A stretch of 63,965 nucleotides of DNA. Source: Prochlorococcus sp. AG-347-J19. GTDB taxonomy: Bacteria; Cyanobacteriota; Cyanobacteriia; PCC-6307; Cyanobiaceae. The stretch covers positions 1-63,965 of the forward strand of contig QCBV01000009.1 in the NCBI GenBank assembly GCA_003279015.1. Reading direction: 5' to 3'. How positions within the stretch are numbered: position 1 is the stretch's first letter; the number at the start of each line of letters is the position of its first letter. Below, piece by piece: positions 43,149 to 52,996 of this stretch. The translations under genes and the position numbers were made by a program. The notes beneath the pieces are model-generated. The model searched no databases. It saw only the letters and a program-made list of their open reading frames with translations, and was not told the DNA's origin.

Positions 43149-43394
43149 TTATAAAACCTGGACAACTTCGCTTATTTCAGGAATCATTTCTTTTAACTTT
43201 CTTTCAATACCCATTTTGAGAGTCATAGTGCTACTTGGGCAACTACCACATGCTCCTTGAAGTCTGACTTTGACAATTGGACCATCTATTTCTGCAATCT
43301 CAACATTACCTCCATCAGAAATTAAAAAAGGTCTTAGCTCGTCAAGGACTTTTTCTACATTTTCGTTTGTCAGAGAGAGTGTTTCAGTACTCAT
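43149..43394 (-). CDS. nfu: NifU-like Fe-S scaffold protein (Nfu)
   Basis: The 81-residue protein contains only the NifU C-terminal domain: [21 protein letters not shown], then the cluster-binding [16 protein letters not shown]. In cyanobacteria this protein delivers 4Fe-4S clusters, for example to photosystem I. It is divergent from mqo with a 70-bp gap. Confidence 0.93.
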   Translation of the reverse strand: MSTETLSLTNENVEKVLDELRPFLISDGGNVEIAEIDGPIVKVRLQGACGSCPSSTMTLKMGIERKLKEMIPEISEVVQVL

Positions 43395-43464
43395 AATTTT
43401 GGATTAACTTTATAATAAGCCTAGAAAGAAATCTGATTAATTGCAAAAAAGATAATTTTCTGTT

Positions 43465-44961
43465 GTGACTTCATCTAAAAATCCCACTAATGACAATAAC
43501 TACTTTGATGCAGTCTTAGTAGGAGCAGGGATAATGAGTAGTACTTTAGCCCTCCTAATTTCAGAAGTTTTACCAGATATAAAATTTCTCATTATAGAAA
43601 AATTAAATGCTCCAGGAAGTGAAAGTACTGGTGCTTTTAATAATGCAGGTACAGGACATGCGGCTAATTGCGAATTAAACTATACCCCTTTAGATGAAAA
43701 AGGAAATCTAAAAATAGATAAAGCGCTCTCAATAAATCGTTCTTTTGAAACATCCATGTCTTTATGGGCCTCATTGTATGAAGCAGGGAAGATTGATATT
43801 AACAAGTTTCTAAAATTTATTCCTCATATTAGCTTTGTTTCTGGTCAGGATAATATTTCTTTTTTAAAAAAAAGATTTCAGAAAATGTCCGAAAATCCTG
43901 AATTTATCGATATGGAATTTTCTACATCTTTTGATGAAATTTCATCATGGGCTCCTCTAATAACAAAAGATAGAAATCCATCTACTCAAATTGCTGCTAC
44001 CAGAATAGGTAGGGGAACTGATATCAATTTTGAGGCTTTAACTAAAGAGTATTTGTCATTAGTTTCTTTAAACAAAAATGTTGAAATTAGATACAAAACA
44101 GAATTAGTAGATTTAAAGAAAATTGATAAAAAACAATGGGAACTAGAAATCAGTTCTGAAGGTAGAAAAACTTCAATTAGAACTGGCTACGTTTTTCTTG
44201 GTGCTGGTGGAAAAACAATTAATTATTTACAAAAATCAAAAATTCCAGAAGCAAAAAGTTATGGTGGATTTCCTGTTAGTGGGAAATGGCTTATTTGCGA
44301 GAAAAAGGATCTAACAGAAAAACATAACTCAAAAGTTTATGGTAAAGCTGATATTGGATCCCCACCAATGTCTGTGCCTCATTTAGACACCAGATGGATT
44401 GATAATAAAAAACTTCTTTTATATGGACCTTTTGCTGGATTTACAACGAAATTTCTAAAACAAAGTTCATACTTTGACTTATTTAGTTCAATTAAAAAGA
44501 ATAATATTTTTTCTATGTTAGACGTTGGTTTCAAGAACAACGATTTAATTAATTACCTAATATCACAATCATTAAAGAACCATAACTCAAGAGTTGAGAA
44601 TTTAAAGAATATGATGCCATCAGCTAATCCTTCTGATTGGTATTTAAAGAATGCTGGTCAAAGAGTCCAAATAATTAAAAAAACTGAAGGTGGTGGTTCT
44701 TTGAAATTTGGAACTGAGATTGTAAATTCATCTGATGGAACATTATCTGCTTTGTTGGGAGCCTCTCCGGGAGCAAGTACTGCGGTTTCAATTATGGTTG
44801 AGGTTCTAGAAAAATCTGTTTTATTTTTAAACGATAAGTATAATCTTCAGAAAAAGATAAATGACTTAATTTATCCAGAACTATCAGTCTCTGAAAATTA
44901 CAGTACCTTCATAAAAGAAATTAAAAAAAGAAATAATTCCATTTTTGGTTTCCATCCATAA
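43465..44961 (+). CDS. mqo: Malate:quinone oxidoreductase
   Basis: The 498-residue FAD enzyme oxidises malate to oxaloacetate and passes electrons to quinone. It has the dinucleotide-binding [10 protein letters not shown]-type start, [49 protein letters not shown], and [14 protein letters not shown]. The start is GTG. In an organism with a reduced TCA cycle it can replace NAD-malate dehydrogenase. Confidence 0.93.
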   Translation: MTSSKNPTNDNNYFDAVLVGAGIMSSTLALLISEVLPDIKFLIIEKLNAPGSESTGAFNNAGTGHAANCELNYTPLDEKGNLKIDKALSINRSFETSMSLWASLYEAGKIDINKFLKFIPHISFVSGQDNISFLKKRFQKMSENPEFIDMEFSTSFDEISSWAPLITKDRNPSTQIAATRIGRGTDINFEALTKEYLSLVSLNKNVEIRYKTELVDLKKIDKKQWELEISSEGRKTSIRTGYVFLGAGGKTINYLQKSKIPEAKSYGGFPVSGKWLICEKKDLTEKHNSKVYGKADIGSPPMSVPHLDTRWIDNKKLLLYGPFAGFTTKFLKQSSYFDLFSSIKKNNIFSMLDVGFKNNDLINYLISQSLKNHNSRVENLKNMMPSANPSDWYLKNAGQRVQIIKKTEGGGSLKFGTEIVNSSDGTLSALLGASPGASTAVSIMVEVLEKSVLFLNDKYNLQKKINDLIYPELSVSENYSTFIKEIKKRNNSIFGFHP

Positions 44962-45016
44962 TTCTAATTAGCTAATATTAATCAAGATGTAATAAGAGGA
45001 GAATTTTTCTTTCTAT

Positions 45017-46825
45017 ATGACTGATATATCTGTTTCAAAAATTAGAAATTTCTGCATAATCGCTCATATTGACCATGGTAAATCTACACTTGCAGATAGG
45101 TTACTTCAAGATACTGGTACTGTGCAGCAAAGGGATATGCAAGAACAATTTTTGGACAGTATGGATCTTGAAAGAGAGAGAGGAATTACTATCAAGTTAC
45201 AGGCCGCTAGGATGAAATATAAAGCTGACGATTCCCAAGAATATGTTTTGAACTTAATAGATACTCCAGGGCATGTTGATTTCTCTTATGAGGTTAGTAG
45301 ATCTCTTCAAGCTTGTGAAGGCGCCTTACTTGTTGTTGATGCAAGTCAAGGAGTAGAAGCTCAAACCTTAGCTAATGTTTATCTTGCCTTAGAAAATAAT
45401 CTTGAAATAATTCCTGTTTTAAATAAAGTTGATTTACCAGGGGCTGATGCTGAAAAAATAAAACAAGAAATAGAGGAAATTATTGGACTTGATACATCTA
45501 ATGCAATAAATTGTTCAGCAAAAACTGGAGTTGGTATTAAAGATATTTTGGAAGCAATCGTAAGAAGAGTTCCTCCTCCTCAAGATGAAATTAAACTACC
45601 TACAAAGGCACTGATCTTTGATTCTTATTATGATCCGTACAGGGGAGTTATTGTTTATTTCAGGGTGATATCTGGGTCTCTAAATAAGAGAGAAAAAATA
45701 TTATTAATGGCAAGTAAGAAAAATTATGAACTAGATGAGATAGGAATAATGGCGCCTAATCAGCAGCAAGTTGATGAATTACATGCAGGAGAAGTTGGTT
45801 ATTTAGCTGCCTCTATAAAATCAGTTGCTGATGCGAGAGTGGGAGATACGATTACTCTTTTAAATTCACCTGCCAATGATCCTTTGCCTGGATATAAGAC
45901 AGCAAATCCTATGGTTTTTTGTGGCTTATTCCCGACTGATGCTGATCAATTTCCAGATTTAAGAGTATCACTAGAAAAATTACAATTATCTGATGCGGCT
46001 TTAAAATATGAGCCCGAAACTAGTAGCGCAATGGGATTCGGATTTAGGTGCGGATTCCTAGGACTTCTTCATATGGAGATTGTTCAAGAAAGATTAGAAA
46101 GAGAATATGACTTGGATCTAATAGTAACGGCACCATCAGTTATTTATAAAGTTAATTTAAATCAGCAGGAACATATCTTTATTGATAATCCTTCTACAAT
46201 TCCTGATCCACAACTTAGAGAATCAATAGAAGAGCCTTATGTGAAAATGGAAATTTATGCTCCCAATGAATTTAATGGAACATTAATGGGTTTATGTCAG
46301 GAAAGAAGGGGAGTATTTATAGATATGAAATACATAACAACAGATCGAGTTACCTTGATTTATGAAATTCCATTAGCAGAAGTTGTTACAGATTTCTTTG
46401 ATCAAATGAAAAGTAGAACCCAAGGGTATGCATCAATGGAATATCATTTGATTGGCTATAGAAAAAATGACCTTGTTAGATTAGATGTTCTAATAAATTC
46501 AGAAAGAGCAGATCCATTAACTTCTATCGTTCATAAAGATAAGGCTTATGGAATTGGCAGAAGTTTAGTTGAAAAATTAAAAGAACTTATTCCAAAACAA
46601 CAATTTAAAATACCTATTCAAGCATCAATCGGTAGCAGGATTATTGCAAGTGAAAGCATAAGTGCTTTGCGAAAAGATGTTTTATCTAAATGTTATGGCG
46701 GGGATATTTCTAGGAAAAAGAAACTTTTAAAGAAACAAGCCAAAGGTAAAAAGAGGATGAAGGCAATGGGTAAAGTTGAAGTCCCTCAAGAAGCTTTTAT
46801 GGCAGTCTTGAAATTAAACCAGTAA
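45017..46825 (+). CDS. lepA: Elongation factor 4 (LepA)
   Basis: The 602-residue translational GTPase has G1 [10 protein letters not shown], switch [11 protein letters not shown]3 DTPGHVDF, G4 NKVD, and the LepA-specific C-terminal domain ([20 protein letters not shown]). An RBS-like GAGGAGAA lies 12-18 bp upstream of the ATG. It is followed by the permease gene after 43 bp. Confidence 0.96.
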   Translation: MTDISVSKIRNFCIIAHIDHGKSTLADRLLQDTGTVQQRDMQEQFLDSMDLERERGITIKLQAARMKYKADDSQEYVLNLIDTPGHVDFSYEVSRSLQACEGALLVVDASQGVEAQTLANVYLALENNLEIIPVLNKVDLPGADAEKIKQEIEEIIGLDTSNAINCSAKTGVGIKDILEAIVRRVPPPQDEIKLPTKALIFDSYYDPYRGVIVYFRVISGSLNKREKILLMASKKNYELDEIGIMAPNQQQVDELHAGEVGYLAASIKSVADARVGDTITLLNSPANDPLPGYKTANPMVFCGLFPTDADQFPDLRVSLEKLQLSDAALKYEPETSSAMGFGFRCGFLGLLHMEIVQERLEREYDLDLIVTAPSVIYKVNLNQQEHIFIDNPSTIPDPQLRESIEEPYVKMEIYAPNEFNGTLMGLCQERRGVFIDMKYITTDRVTLIYEIPLAEVVTDFFDQMKSRTQGYASMEYHLIGYRKNDLVRLDVLINSERADPLTSIVHKDKAYGIGRSLVEKLKELIPKQQFKIPIQASIGSRIIASESISALRKDVLSKCYGGDISRKKKLLKKQAKGKKRMKAMGKVEVPQEAFMAVLKLNQ

Positions 46826-46868
46826 TTTCTTTTAATTTAAAATTTATAGCTATTTATTTTTAAAAGAA

Positions 46869-47750
46869 TTGGGTATATTTCATTTATATCTTCAAAAAAA
46901 GATTTTGGATATTAACTCATTTAATCGTGTTGGCGCAAATATTAGAAAAGCTGGATTTTTAATTGTACTTTTTTATCTTCTTGTTGTTTTAATAATGAAA
47001 TTTTTAGAGGCCAATAATTTTTTTGGCTATTCATTTTCAATTTTAAGCAATGATATCTTTGCTCCTCCTTCTCTTAATCATTTTTGTGGCACAGATAGAT
47101 TAGGAAGAGATGTTTGCTTAAGAACTTTGCAAGGATCATCATTAGCGATAGAAGTTGTATTCTTAGCTATTCTTTTTTCATTAAGTTTGGGTTTGCCATT
47201 GGGATTATTAAGTGGATATTTTGGTGGTTTTTTTGATAAATGCTTATCACTAATAATGGATACTATTTTTTCAATACCTGTAATTTTACTTTCAGTTGTT
47301 GTGGCTTTTGTATTGGGTAAGGGTATCCTTAACGCGGCTTTGGCATTGTGTATTGTTTACTCTCCTCAATATTTTAGATTAATCAGAAATCAGACAATAT
47401 TGGTTAAATCCGAAACTTATGTGGAGGCAGCTCAAGTTGCAGGAGCTGATGTTAAAAAAATTATTTTTAAATATATTCTCCCAAATGTAATAACACCATT
47501 GCCTATTCTGCTTACCCTAAATGCTGCAGATGCTGTTTTGGTATTAGGAAGTTTAGGATTTTTAGGCCTTGGCGTTCCTGCAGATGTCCCAGAGTGGGGA
47601 AGTGATTTAAATCTGGCTCTTGCCGCTTTACCTACAGGTATCTGGTGGACGGCTTTGTTCCCAGGTTTGGCAATGTTTTTTTTGGTTTTAGGTCTTTCTT
47701 TTATAGGAGAGGACCTTGAAGAAATTTTTGATAGTCAAAATACTGAATAA
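46869..47750 (+). CDS. DppC/OppC-type ABC transporter permease
   Basis: The 293-residue protein has about six membrane spans and the DppC-family periplasmic loop HFCGTDRLGRDVCLRTLQGS. The ATPase-coupling EAA loop is YVEAAQVAGADVKKIIFKYILPNVITP. Its substrate (peptide, nickel or other) is unknown; no ATPase, binding protein or second permease is adjacent. The start is TTG. It ends 2 bp from the convergent trmH. Confidence 0.86.
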   Translation: MGIFHLYLQKKILDINSFNRVGANIRKAGFLIVLFYLLVVLIMKFLEANNFFGYSFSILSNDIFAPPSLNHFCGTDRLGRDVCLRTLQGSSLAIEVVFLAILFSLSLGLPLGLLSGYFGGFFDKCLSLIMDTIFSIPVILLSVVVAFVLGKGILNAALALCIVYSPQYFRLIRNQTILVKSETYVEAAQVAGADVKKIIFKYILPNVITPLPILLTLNAADAVLVLGSLGFLGLGVPADVPEWGSDLNLALAALPTGIWWTALFPGLAMFFLVLGLSFIGEDLEEIFDSQNTE

Positions 47751-47752
47751 AT

Positions 47753-48424
47753 TTAGTTATCTGTAACAGGATCAAGATCTCCTTGATCATTCAACTTTGG
47801 ATATTCTTTAGCTGATTTTTTATACACCGCAGCTAATTCTGGGTAACACCATTCAAAAAGTGTTTTTTGATATTCATCCATATTTAACCCTTCTCCATTA
47901 ACGGGCAATATACCTTTATTTTTTCTTTGGCGAACAGCTTCAAATAATAATATAGAAGCAGCAACTGAAACATTCAGAGATTGAACCATACCTCTCATAG
48001 GTATAAAAATTGATTGATCAACCATTGATATAAGTTCATTACTTAGTCCCCATTTTTCTGCTCCTAAAACAAAACATGTATTTTGAGAATAATCAAAATT
48101 TCTATAATCTACTGATTCACTATTAAGAGTCGTTCCATATAATTTAAAGCCCTTATTCTTTAAATCAGATATTGCAGTGATAGTGTTTTCATGATTATTC
48201 AGTTTTACCCATTTTTGACTTCCTTGAGCGGTACTATTAAAAGTCTTAACGGCATTCTTTTTGCTAATAAAATTTGCTTCGAAAACTCCTGCCGCATCAC
48301 ATGTCCTTAATATCGCAGATAAATTATGTGGTTTATTGACATCCTCAACTAAAACAGTCAAGTTTTTCATTCTGCAATCTAAAACATTTTTGATTCGTTC
48401 AAATCTTCTCGGCAAAATTGACAT
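47753..48424 (-). CDS. trmH: tRNA (guanosine-18-2'-O)-methyltransferase TrmH
   Basis: The 223-residue SPOUT methyltransferase has LTVLVEDVNKPHNLSAILRTCDAAG, CFVLGAEKWGLSNE, and IFIPMRGMVQSLNVSVAASILL, the knotted SAM site. The C-terminal extension with WCYPELAAVYKK is TrmH-like. It methylates the D-loop guanosine of tRNAs. Confidence 0.9.
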   Translation of the reverse strand: MSILPRRFERIKNVLDCRMKNLTVLVEDVNKPHNLSAILRTCDAAGVFEANFISKKNAVKTFNSTAQGSQKWVKLNNHENTITAISDLKNKGFKLYGTTLNSESVDYRNFDYSQNTCFVLGAEKWGLSNELISMVDQSIFIPMRGMVQSLNVSVAASILLFEAVRQRKNKGILPVNGEGLNMDEYQKTLFEWCYPELAAVYKKSAKEYPKLNDQGDLDPVTDN

Positions 48425-48520
48425 TTATGATTTTTTCACACTTTTAAATTATATTCAAAAAATATTGATTACCTATTAAATCTCTTGGTTTATAATATTT
48501 TGGTAGTTTAAATTAACTCA

Positions 48521-48724
48521 ATGGCATACATAGAATGGGACTATACATTAATAACAAGTATGGTAGAAAAACAAGGATGGGATTTACCTGATCGTGAATC
48601 GGAAGAATGGAATAAATTTAACGATGAATTAGGAGAAAAAATGCGAGGTGTTGGACTTATTTTTGAAAAATATTGTAAATTTACTCCTGACGTAGGAGAA
48701 GGAGTTCATCTTCTAGATGACTGA
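48521..48724 (+). CDS. Small conserved-type hypothetical protein, 67 residues
   Basis: A soluble acidic protein (MAYIEWDYTLITSMVEKQGW..) without recognisable domain. It has a plausible -10 (TATAATATTT near 48490) and is followed by an 8-bp inverted repeat that may stop transcription. Confidence 0.6.
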   Translation: MAYIEWDYTLITSMVEKQGWDLPDRESEEWNKFNDELGEKMRGVGLIFEKYCKFTPDVGEGVHLLDD

Positions 48725-48741
48725 TCATAAATAGTTTTAAA

Positions 48742-48767
48742 CCATTGATGTATCCCTTAATCAATGG
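48742..48767 (+). terminator. Inverted repeat after the 67-residue gene
   Basis: CCATTGAT / ATCAATGG (48742-48749 with 48760-48767) forms a perfect 8-bp stem with a 10-nt loop, followed by CTTATTAATTT. The T tract is weak. The remaining 150 bp up to the next gene hold a second imperfect A/T-rich hairpin (48820-48854). Confidence 0.5.
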
Positions 48768-48921
48768 CTTATTAATTTATAAGATAATGTAATTTCAATA
48801 AATTAGAACTGGAAATTATTAAGGCTTTATAAAGTTTGTACTTTTTAAAGCTTCTTACTAATAGATAATTTTCTTTTTATCTCACAAAAAAGTTATTTAA
48901 ATTCTATATTTGTATAAAAAT

Positions 48922-49314
48922 ATGAAAAATAAATTAACTTTTTTATTCGATGGTGGTTGTCCACTTTGTTTGAGAGAAACAAATTTTCTAAAAAAGAGAG
49001 ATATCTCAAATCAAATTGCATTTATAGATATTAATAGTAAGGAATATGACAAAAGAATGTTTAATGACATTTCATATCCAGAAGCTATGTCAAACCTGCA
49101 TGGGATTATGGAAAATGGTGAAATTATTAGGGGACTAGATGTACTTGCATATTCTTATGAATTAGTTGGTTTAGGTTGGGTTTATTATCCTTTGAAGATT
49201 AAATTTTTATCACCTATATTAAGACTGGCATACAGATATTGGGCAAAATATAGACTTCAAATTACAGGTAGATCCAATATTGAAAAACTTTGTACCTCCC
49301 AATGTGAGAAATAA
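48922..49314 (+). CDS. DCC-family thiol-disulfide protein (DUF393)
   Basis: The 130-residue protein starts at ATG 48922 (MKNKLTFLFDGGCPLC); the TTG four codons earlier is less likely. The family signature DGGCPLC holds a CxxC pair; WVYYPLKIKFLSPI and YRYWAKYRLQ are typical of the C-terminal part. Its function is unknown, probably redox. It is the first of a four-gene run ending in the photolyase-related gene. Confidence 0.82.
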   Translation: MKNKLTFLFDGGCPLCLRETNFLKKRDISNQIAFIDINSKEYDKRMFNDISYPEAMSNLHGIMENGEIIRGLDVLAYSYELVGLGWVYYPLKIKFLSPILRLAYRYWAKYRLQITGRSNIEKLCTSQCEK

Positions 49315-49316
49315 AT

Positions 49317-49553
49317 ATGGAAAATATCGATATAGACAGAATAATAGAAATGTGTTGGGAAGATAGAACACCCTTCGAAGCTATCGAGTACCAATTTGGT
49401 TTGAAAGAGGAAGATGCGATAAAAATTATGCGTCAAAATCTTAAACCCAAATCCTTCAAAGTCTGGAGAAAGAGAGTTTCGGGAAGAAATACAAAACATA
49501 TGGCGCTTAAAGATTCAACTAGATTTAAATCTACTCATAAAAGAAAATTATAA
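49317..49553 (+). CDS. TIGR03643 family protein
   Basis: The 78-residue protein matches the TIGR03643 pattern: IDRIIEMCWEDRTPFEAIEYQFGL, then a Lys/Arg-rich FKVWRKRVSGRNTKH. It is probably a small helix-turn-helix-like protein. Members are typically adjacent to photolyase-related genes and DUF2256, exactly as here. It starts 2 bp after the DCC gene. Confidence 0.82.
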   Translation: MENIDIDRIIEMCWEDRTPFEAIEYQFGLKEEDAIKIMRQNLKPKSFKVWRKRVSGRNTKHMALKDSTRFKSTHKRKL

Positions 49554-49556
49554 ATT

Positions 49557-49688
49557 TTGAAAAATCTTTCTACTAAAACTTGTCCTGTTTGCAATAGGCC
49601 TTTCGAGTGGCGTAAAAAATGGAAAAACTGTTGGGATGATGTTATCTACTGTTCAAAAAGATGTAGTAACAGGAAGTCGCAAAGATGA
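49557..49688 (+). CDS. DUF2256 zinc-ribbon protein, 43 residues
   Basis: A TTG start at 49557 opens a short frame with [26 protein letters not shown] and SNRKSQR: a four-cysteine zinc ribbon typical of DUF2256. The stop TGA overlaps the next ATG (ATGA, 49685-49688), implying translational coupling with the photolyase-related gene. Its small size makes it easy to miss. Confidence 0.85.
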   Translation: MKNLSTKTCPVCNRPFEWRKKWKNCWDDVIYCSKRCSNRKSQR

Positions 49689-51175
49689 AACAAGTTTCAA
49701 TTATTTTCCCGAATCAACTTTTTAGAGAAAGCCCAATCTTGAAAATTAATTGTCAAATTTTAATTTTGGAAGACTCATTATTTTTTGGAAATGATAAATT
49801 TCATAAATTAATTAACCATAAAAACAAGTTAGTTTTCCATAGAGCATCTATGCTGGCTTATAAAAAATATTTAGAAATATCTGGCTTTAAAGTTTTATAT
49901 ATCGAAAACAAGAACAACATTTCTACGGTTGGCTACTTATCGGAATTTATTAAAGATAAATATCAGAAAATAAATCTCATTGATCCTCATGATTTTTTAA
50001 TAATGAAAAGGATTAATAATTTTGTTGAAAGTAATAATTTAGCTTTAAATATTTTGCCTTCTCCGATGTTTATGAGCAGCGAAGAGTTAAAAGAATTATT
50101 TGAATCAAATACAAAAAAACCTCTTATGGGGAGATTTTATGAAAATCAAAGAAAGAGCCAAAAGATATTAGTTAATTTGGATGGCACACCTGAAGGCGGT
50201 AAGTGGAGTTTCGATGAGATGAATAGAAAAAAATTACCCAAAAAGATAAGCATACCTGATACACCCAAATTACCAAAAAATAAATTTGTAATTCATGCCG
50301 AAAAATCATTGGCCAATTTAGATATTGATTTTATTGGAGAAAGTAATAACTTTTTATATCCAACTAATTTTGATGAAGCAGATAAATGGTTAAATGATTT
50401 TTTTAAACATAGATTTTTCTTGTTTGGAGATTATGAAGATGCTATTTCTAAAGAAAATTCTTTTTTATGGCATAGTTTACTTTCTCCTCTTTTAAATAGT
50501 GGCTTACTAACGCCAAATGAAGTAGTAAATAAAGCATTGCTTTATGCCAAAAATAATAATGTTCCAATTAACTCTTTAGAGGGTTTTATTCGTCAAATTA
50601 TTGGATGGAGAGAATTTATTTGCCTTGTCTATAAGAAGTATGGAACAAAAATGAGAAATAGTAATTTTTGGAATTTTGAAGATAAGCCAATTCCAAAATC
50701 TTTTTATCAAGGAAATACAGGAATTGAACCAGTAGACATTGTTATAAAAAATATTATTAAATTTGGTTATTGCCATCATATTGAGCGGCTAATGATTGTT
50801 GGCAACTTTATGCTTCTATGTAGAATTCACCCCAACCAAGTTTATAAATGGTTTATGGAAATGTTTATTGATTCCTATGATTGGGTTATGGTCCCAAATG
50901 TTTACGGAATGAGTCAGTTTAGTGATGGAGGTATCTTTTCAACAAAGCCATATATATCAAGCTCTAATTATGTAAAAAAAATGTCTAATTTTAAAAGTGG
51001 CCCATGGTGTTAAATATGGGATGGCTTATTTTGGAAATTCATTAAAGATAATGAAAGCTTTTTTAGAAAGCAATATCGTCTGGCAATGTTAACCAGAAAT
51101 CTCGATAAAATGTCAGAGGAAAAATTAAATAATCACTTAAAAACCGCCGATGATTTTTTAAAAGATATTCAATAA
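49685..51175 (+). pseudogene. Cryptochrome/photolyase-related gene with an in-frame premature stop
   Basis: The intact frame from 49685 encodes 442 residues (iron-sulfur photolyase-related family, COG3046 type: IIFPNQLF, PLMGRFYENQRKS, GFIRQIIGWREFI, YCHHIERLMI, VYGMSQFSDGG) and ends GPWC with TAA at 51011-51013. The same frame then continues for 53 sense codons with IWDGLFWKFI.., LTRNLDKM and HLKTADDFLKD to a TAA at 51173. Family members normally have this tail (PWCEIWDGLFW..) and are about 500 residues long. A single TAA has replaced a sense codon; the protein may be truncated yet still fold its core, or the gene is decaying. Confidence 0.82.
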
Positions 51176-51277
51176 ATTAAGAGTAATAACCTCATTTGTC
51201 TTTGAAAAATTAAAAGAATATTATGTTATGAAGAAATATTAAGTGCGAATGTTATTTTAGGTTAAATAGATTTTTTA

Positions 51278-51457
51278 ATGAAGATTGGGACACTTTTTTT
51301 AAAAAGTAATTTGACGGGTATCATCACTTTTTCTGAATTGGATTGGATAACTACCCATCAATCTAATTTCACAAGGCTGGAGGAATCCATAGCAATTAAA
51401 TTAGGCAGAATGCTTGATGCAGGATCTATCAATATTGGTTGCCGTTTGAAATCCTAA
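51278..51457 (+). CDS. Small hypothetical protein, 59 residues
   Basis: An ATG at 51278 opens MKIGTLFLKSNLTGIITFSE and continues with LDWITTHQSNFTRLEESIAIKLGRMLDAGSI. Codon use looks coding and the balanced hydrophilic composition argues for a real gene. It has no recognised family. It fills most of what would otherwise be a 500-bp gap before rsmB. Confidence 0.55.
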   Translation: MKIGTLFLKSNLTGIITFSELDWITTHQSNFTRLEESIAIKLGRMLDAGSINIGCRLKS

Positions 51458-51476
51458 TTAAGTTTTTATTTTACTA

Positions 51477-51620
51477 ATGAAGTATCAAAAAGGAAAAAAA
51501 ATATTTTTTCGTGAAAGAATCCATTCTTTAAATATCTTTCTTTTTTTAGGATTTAATATGTCACTTATTTCTATTTTGGGTTTTATTTGGTTAAATTCTG
51601 CAATTGAAAAAGTAGTTTAA
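51477..51620 (+). CDS. Small membrane protein, 47 residues
   Basis: The protein has a basic N-terminus (MKYQKGKKIFFRERIHS) followed by one hydrophobic segment of about 24 residues (LNIFLFLGFNMSLISILGFIW) and a short tail. This is a typical single-span micro-protein. It lies 19 bp behind the 59-residue gene, possibly co-transcribed. Function unknown. Confidence 0.45.
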   Translation: MKYQKGKKIFFRERIHSLNIFLFLGFNMSLISILGFIWLNSAIEKVV

Positions 51621-51670
51621 ATTTTTGAATTTTTTGTATATTAAAGTTATCTTTAAAAATTAATTATATT

Positions 51671-52987
51671 TTGAGCATAGGATATTTACAAAGAAAGGCA
51701 GCTTGGGAAATTTTATTAAAAGTTAGTTCTGGTGATTTTTCTGATCATGCTCTTGAAAAGGTTTTAAAAAATTATCAATTTAATCCTCTTGATATAGCTT
51801 TTATTACGGAATTATCTTTTGGATGCATAAGGTATAGAAAATTTCTTGATCTTTGGACGGATCATACATCAAAAATTCCTCATAAAAAGCAGCCTCCAAA
51901 GTTAAGATGGCTTCTACATATAGGTTTATATCAACTATTAAAAATGGATAAAATTCCATTTCCTGCTGCTATTTCTACCACTGTAGAAGTAGCTAAAAAA
52001 ACTGATTTAAAAGGTTTAGCTGGAACAGTAAATGCGATATTGAGAAATGCATCAAGAAAATTAGAACAAAAAATTTTTCCGGAATTATCTTCTGATAGAA
52101 AAGAAAAAATTTCATATCTTGAATCATTTCCATTATGGCTTGTGAAGGATCTTTATAAATGGGTCGGCAATAGCGAGGGTGAAAATATCATTAAGGCATT
52201 TAATAAAAAACCATTAATTGATTTGAGAATTAACAAATTAAAAACTAATTTAGATAACTTTTTGAAAGTACTTCATGAAAATAAAATTGATGCTGAAATT
52301 ATTAAAGATTTACATAATGGAATTACTTTAAAATCTAATCCAAGATCTATAAAAAATTTACCAGGATATAGTGATGGACTTTGGACAATTCAAGATAGAT
52401 CTTCTCAGTGGATAGCACCTCTCTTAAATCCAAAAGAAGGTGAAAAGATTTTAGATGCTTGTGCAGCTCCAGGAACTAAGTCTACCCATCTTGCAGAATT
52501 AACAAATGATAGTGCTGAAATCATTGCAGTAGATAGATCTGCAAAAAGATTGAAAATATTGCAATCTAATTTAGAAAGGTTAAATTTAACATCTGTTAAT
52601 ACCCTTAAGGCTGATGCTACGAGTTTGATTGAATTAAATCCTAACTTTATATCTTATTTTGATAAGATTTTATTAGATGCTCCATGTTCAGGCATTGGAA
52701 CTCTTTCTAGGAATCCAGATTCTAGATGGTCTTTAAGTAAAGAAAAAATAAAATCTTTAACTTTATTACAGGAAAAACTTTTGGAGAGTATTTTCCCTCT
52801 TTTGAAAAAAGATGGCACTTTAGTTTATTCAACTTGTACTATTTGTCCTGATGAAAATAATCTATTAATTGAACGATTTATTGAAAAAAACAAAACTTTA
52901 AAATTGGTTACCCAAAAGCAAATTTTACCTAGCTTGGATTATCCTGGTGATGGATTTTATTCTGCAATAATTTCTTATAAATCTTAA
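51671..52987 (+). CDS. rsmB: 16S rRNA m5C967 methyltransferase RsmB (Sun)
   Basis: The 438-residue protein has an N-terminal NusB-like RNA-binding domain (AAWEILLKVSSG, FGCIRYRKFLD, GLYQLL) and a C-terminal methyltransferase domain with ILDACAAPGTKSTHLAEL, LLDAPCSGIGTLSRNPD (catalytic Cys) and VYSTCTICPDENN (second Cys). The start is TTG. It ends 9 bp from the convergent PBP stop. Confidence 0.94.
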   Translation: MSIGYLQRKAAWEILLKVSSGDFSDHALEKVLKNYQFNPLDIAFITELSFGCIRYRKFLDLWTDHTSKIPHKKQPPKLRWLLHIGLYQLLKMDKIPFPAAISTTVEVAKKTDLKGLAGTVNAILRNASRKLEQKIFPELSSDRKEKISYLESFPLWLVKDLYKWVGNSEGENIIKAFNKKPLIDLRINKLKTNLDNFLKVLHENKIDAEIIKDLHNGITLKSNPRSIKNLPGYSDGLWTIQDRSSQWIAPLLNPKEGEKILDACAAPGTKSTHLAELTNDSAEIIAVDRSAKRLKILQSNLERLNLTSVNTLKADATSLIELNPNFISYFDKILLDAPCSGIGTLSRNPDSRWSLSKEKIKSLTLLQEKLLESIFPLLKKDGTLVYSTCTICPDENNLLIERFIEKNKTLKLVTQKQILPSLDYPGDGFYSAIISYKS

Positions 52988-52996
52988 AAATATTAC

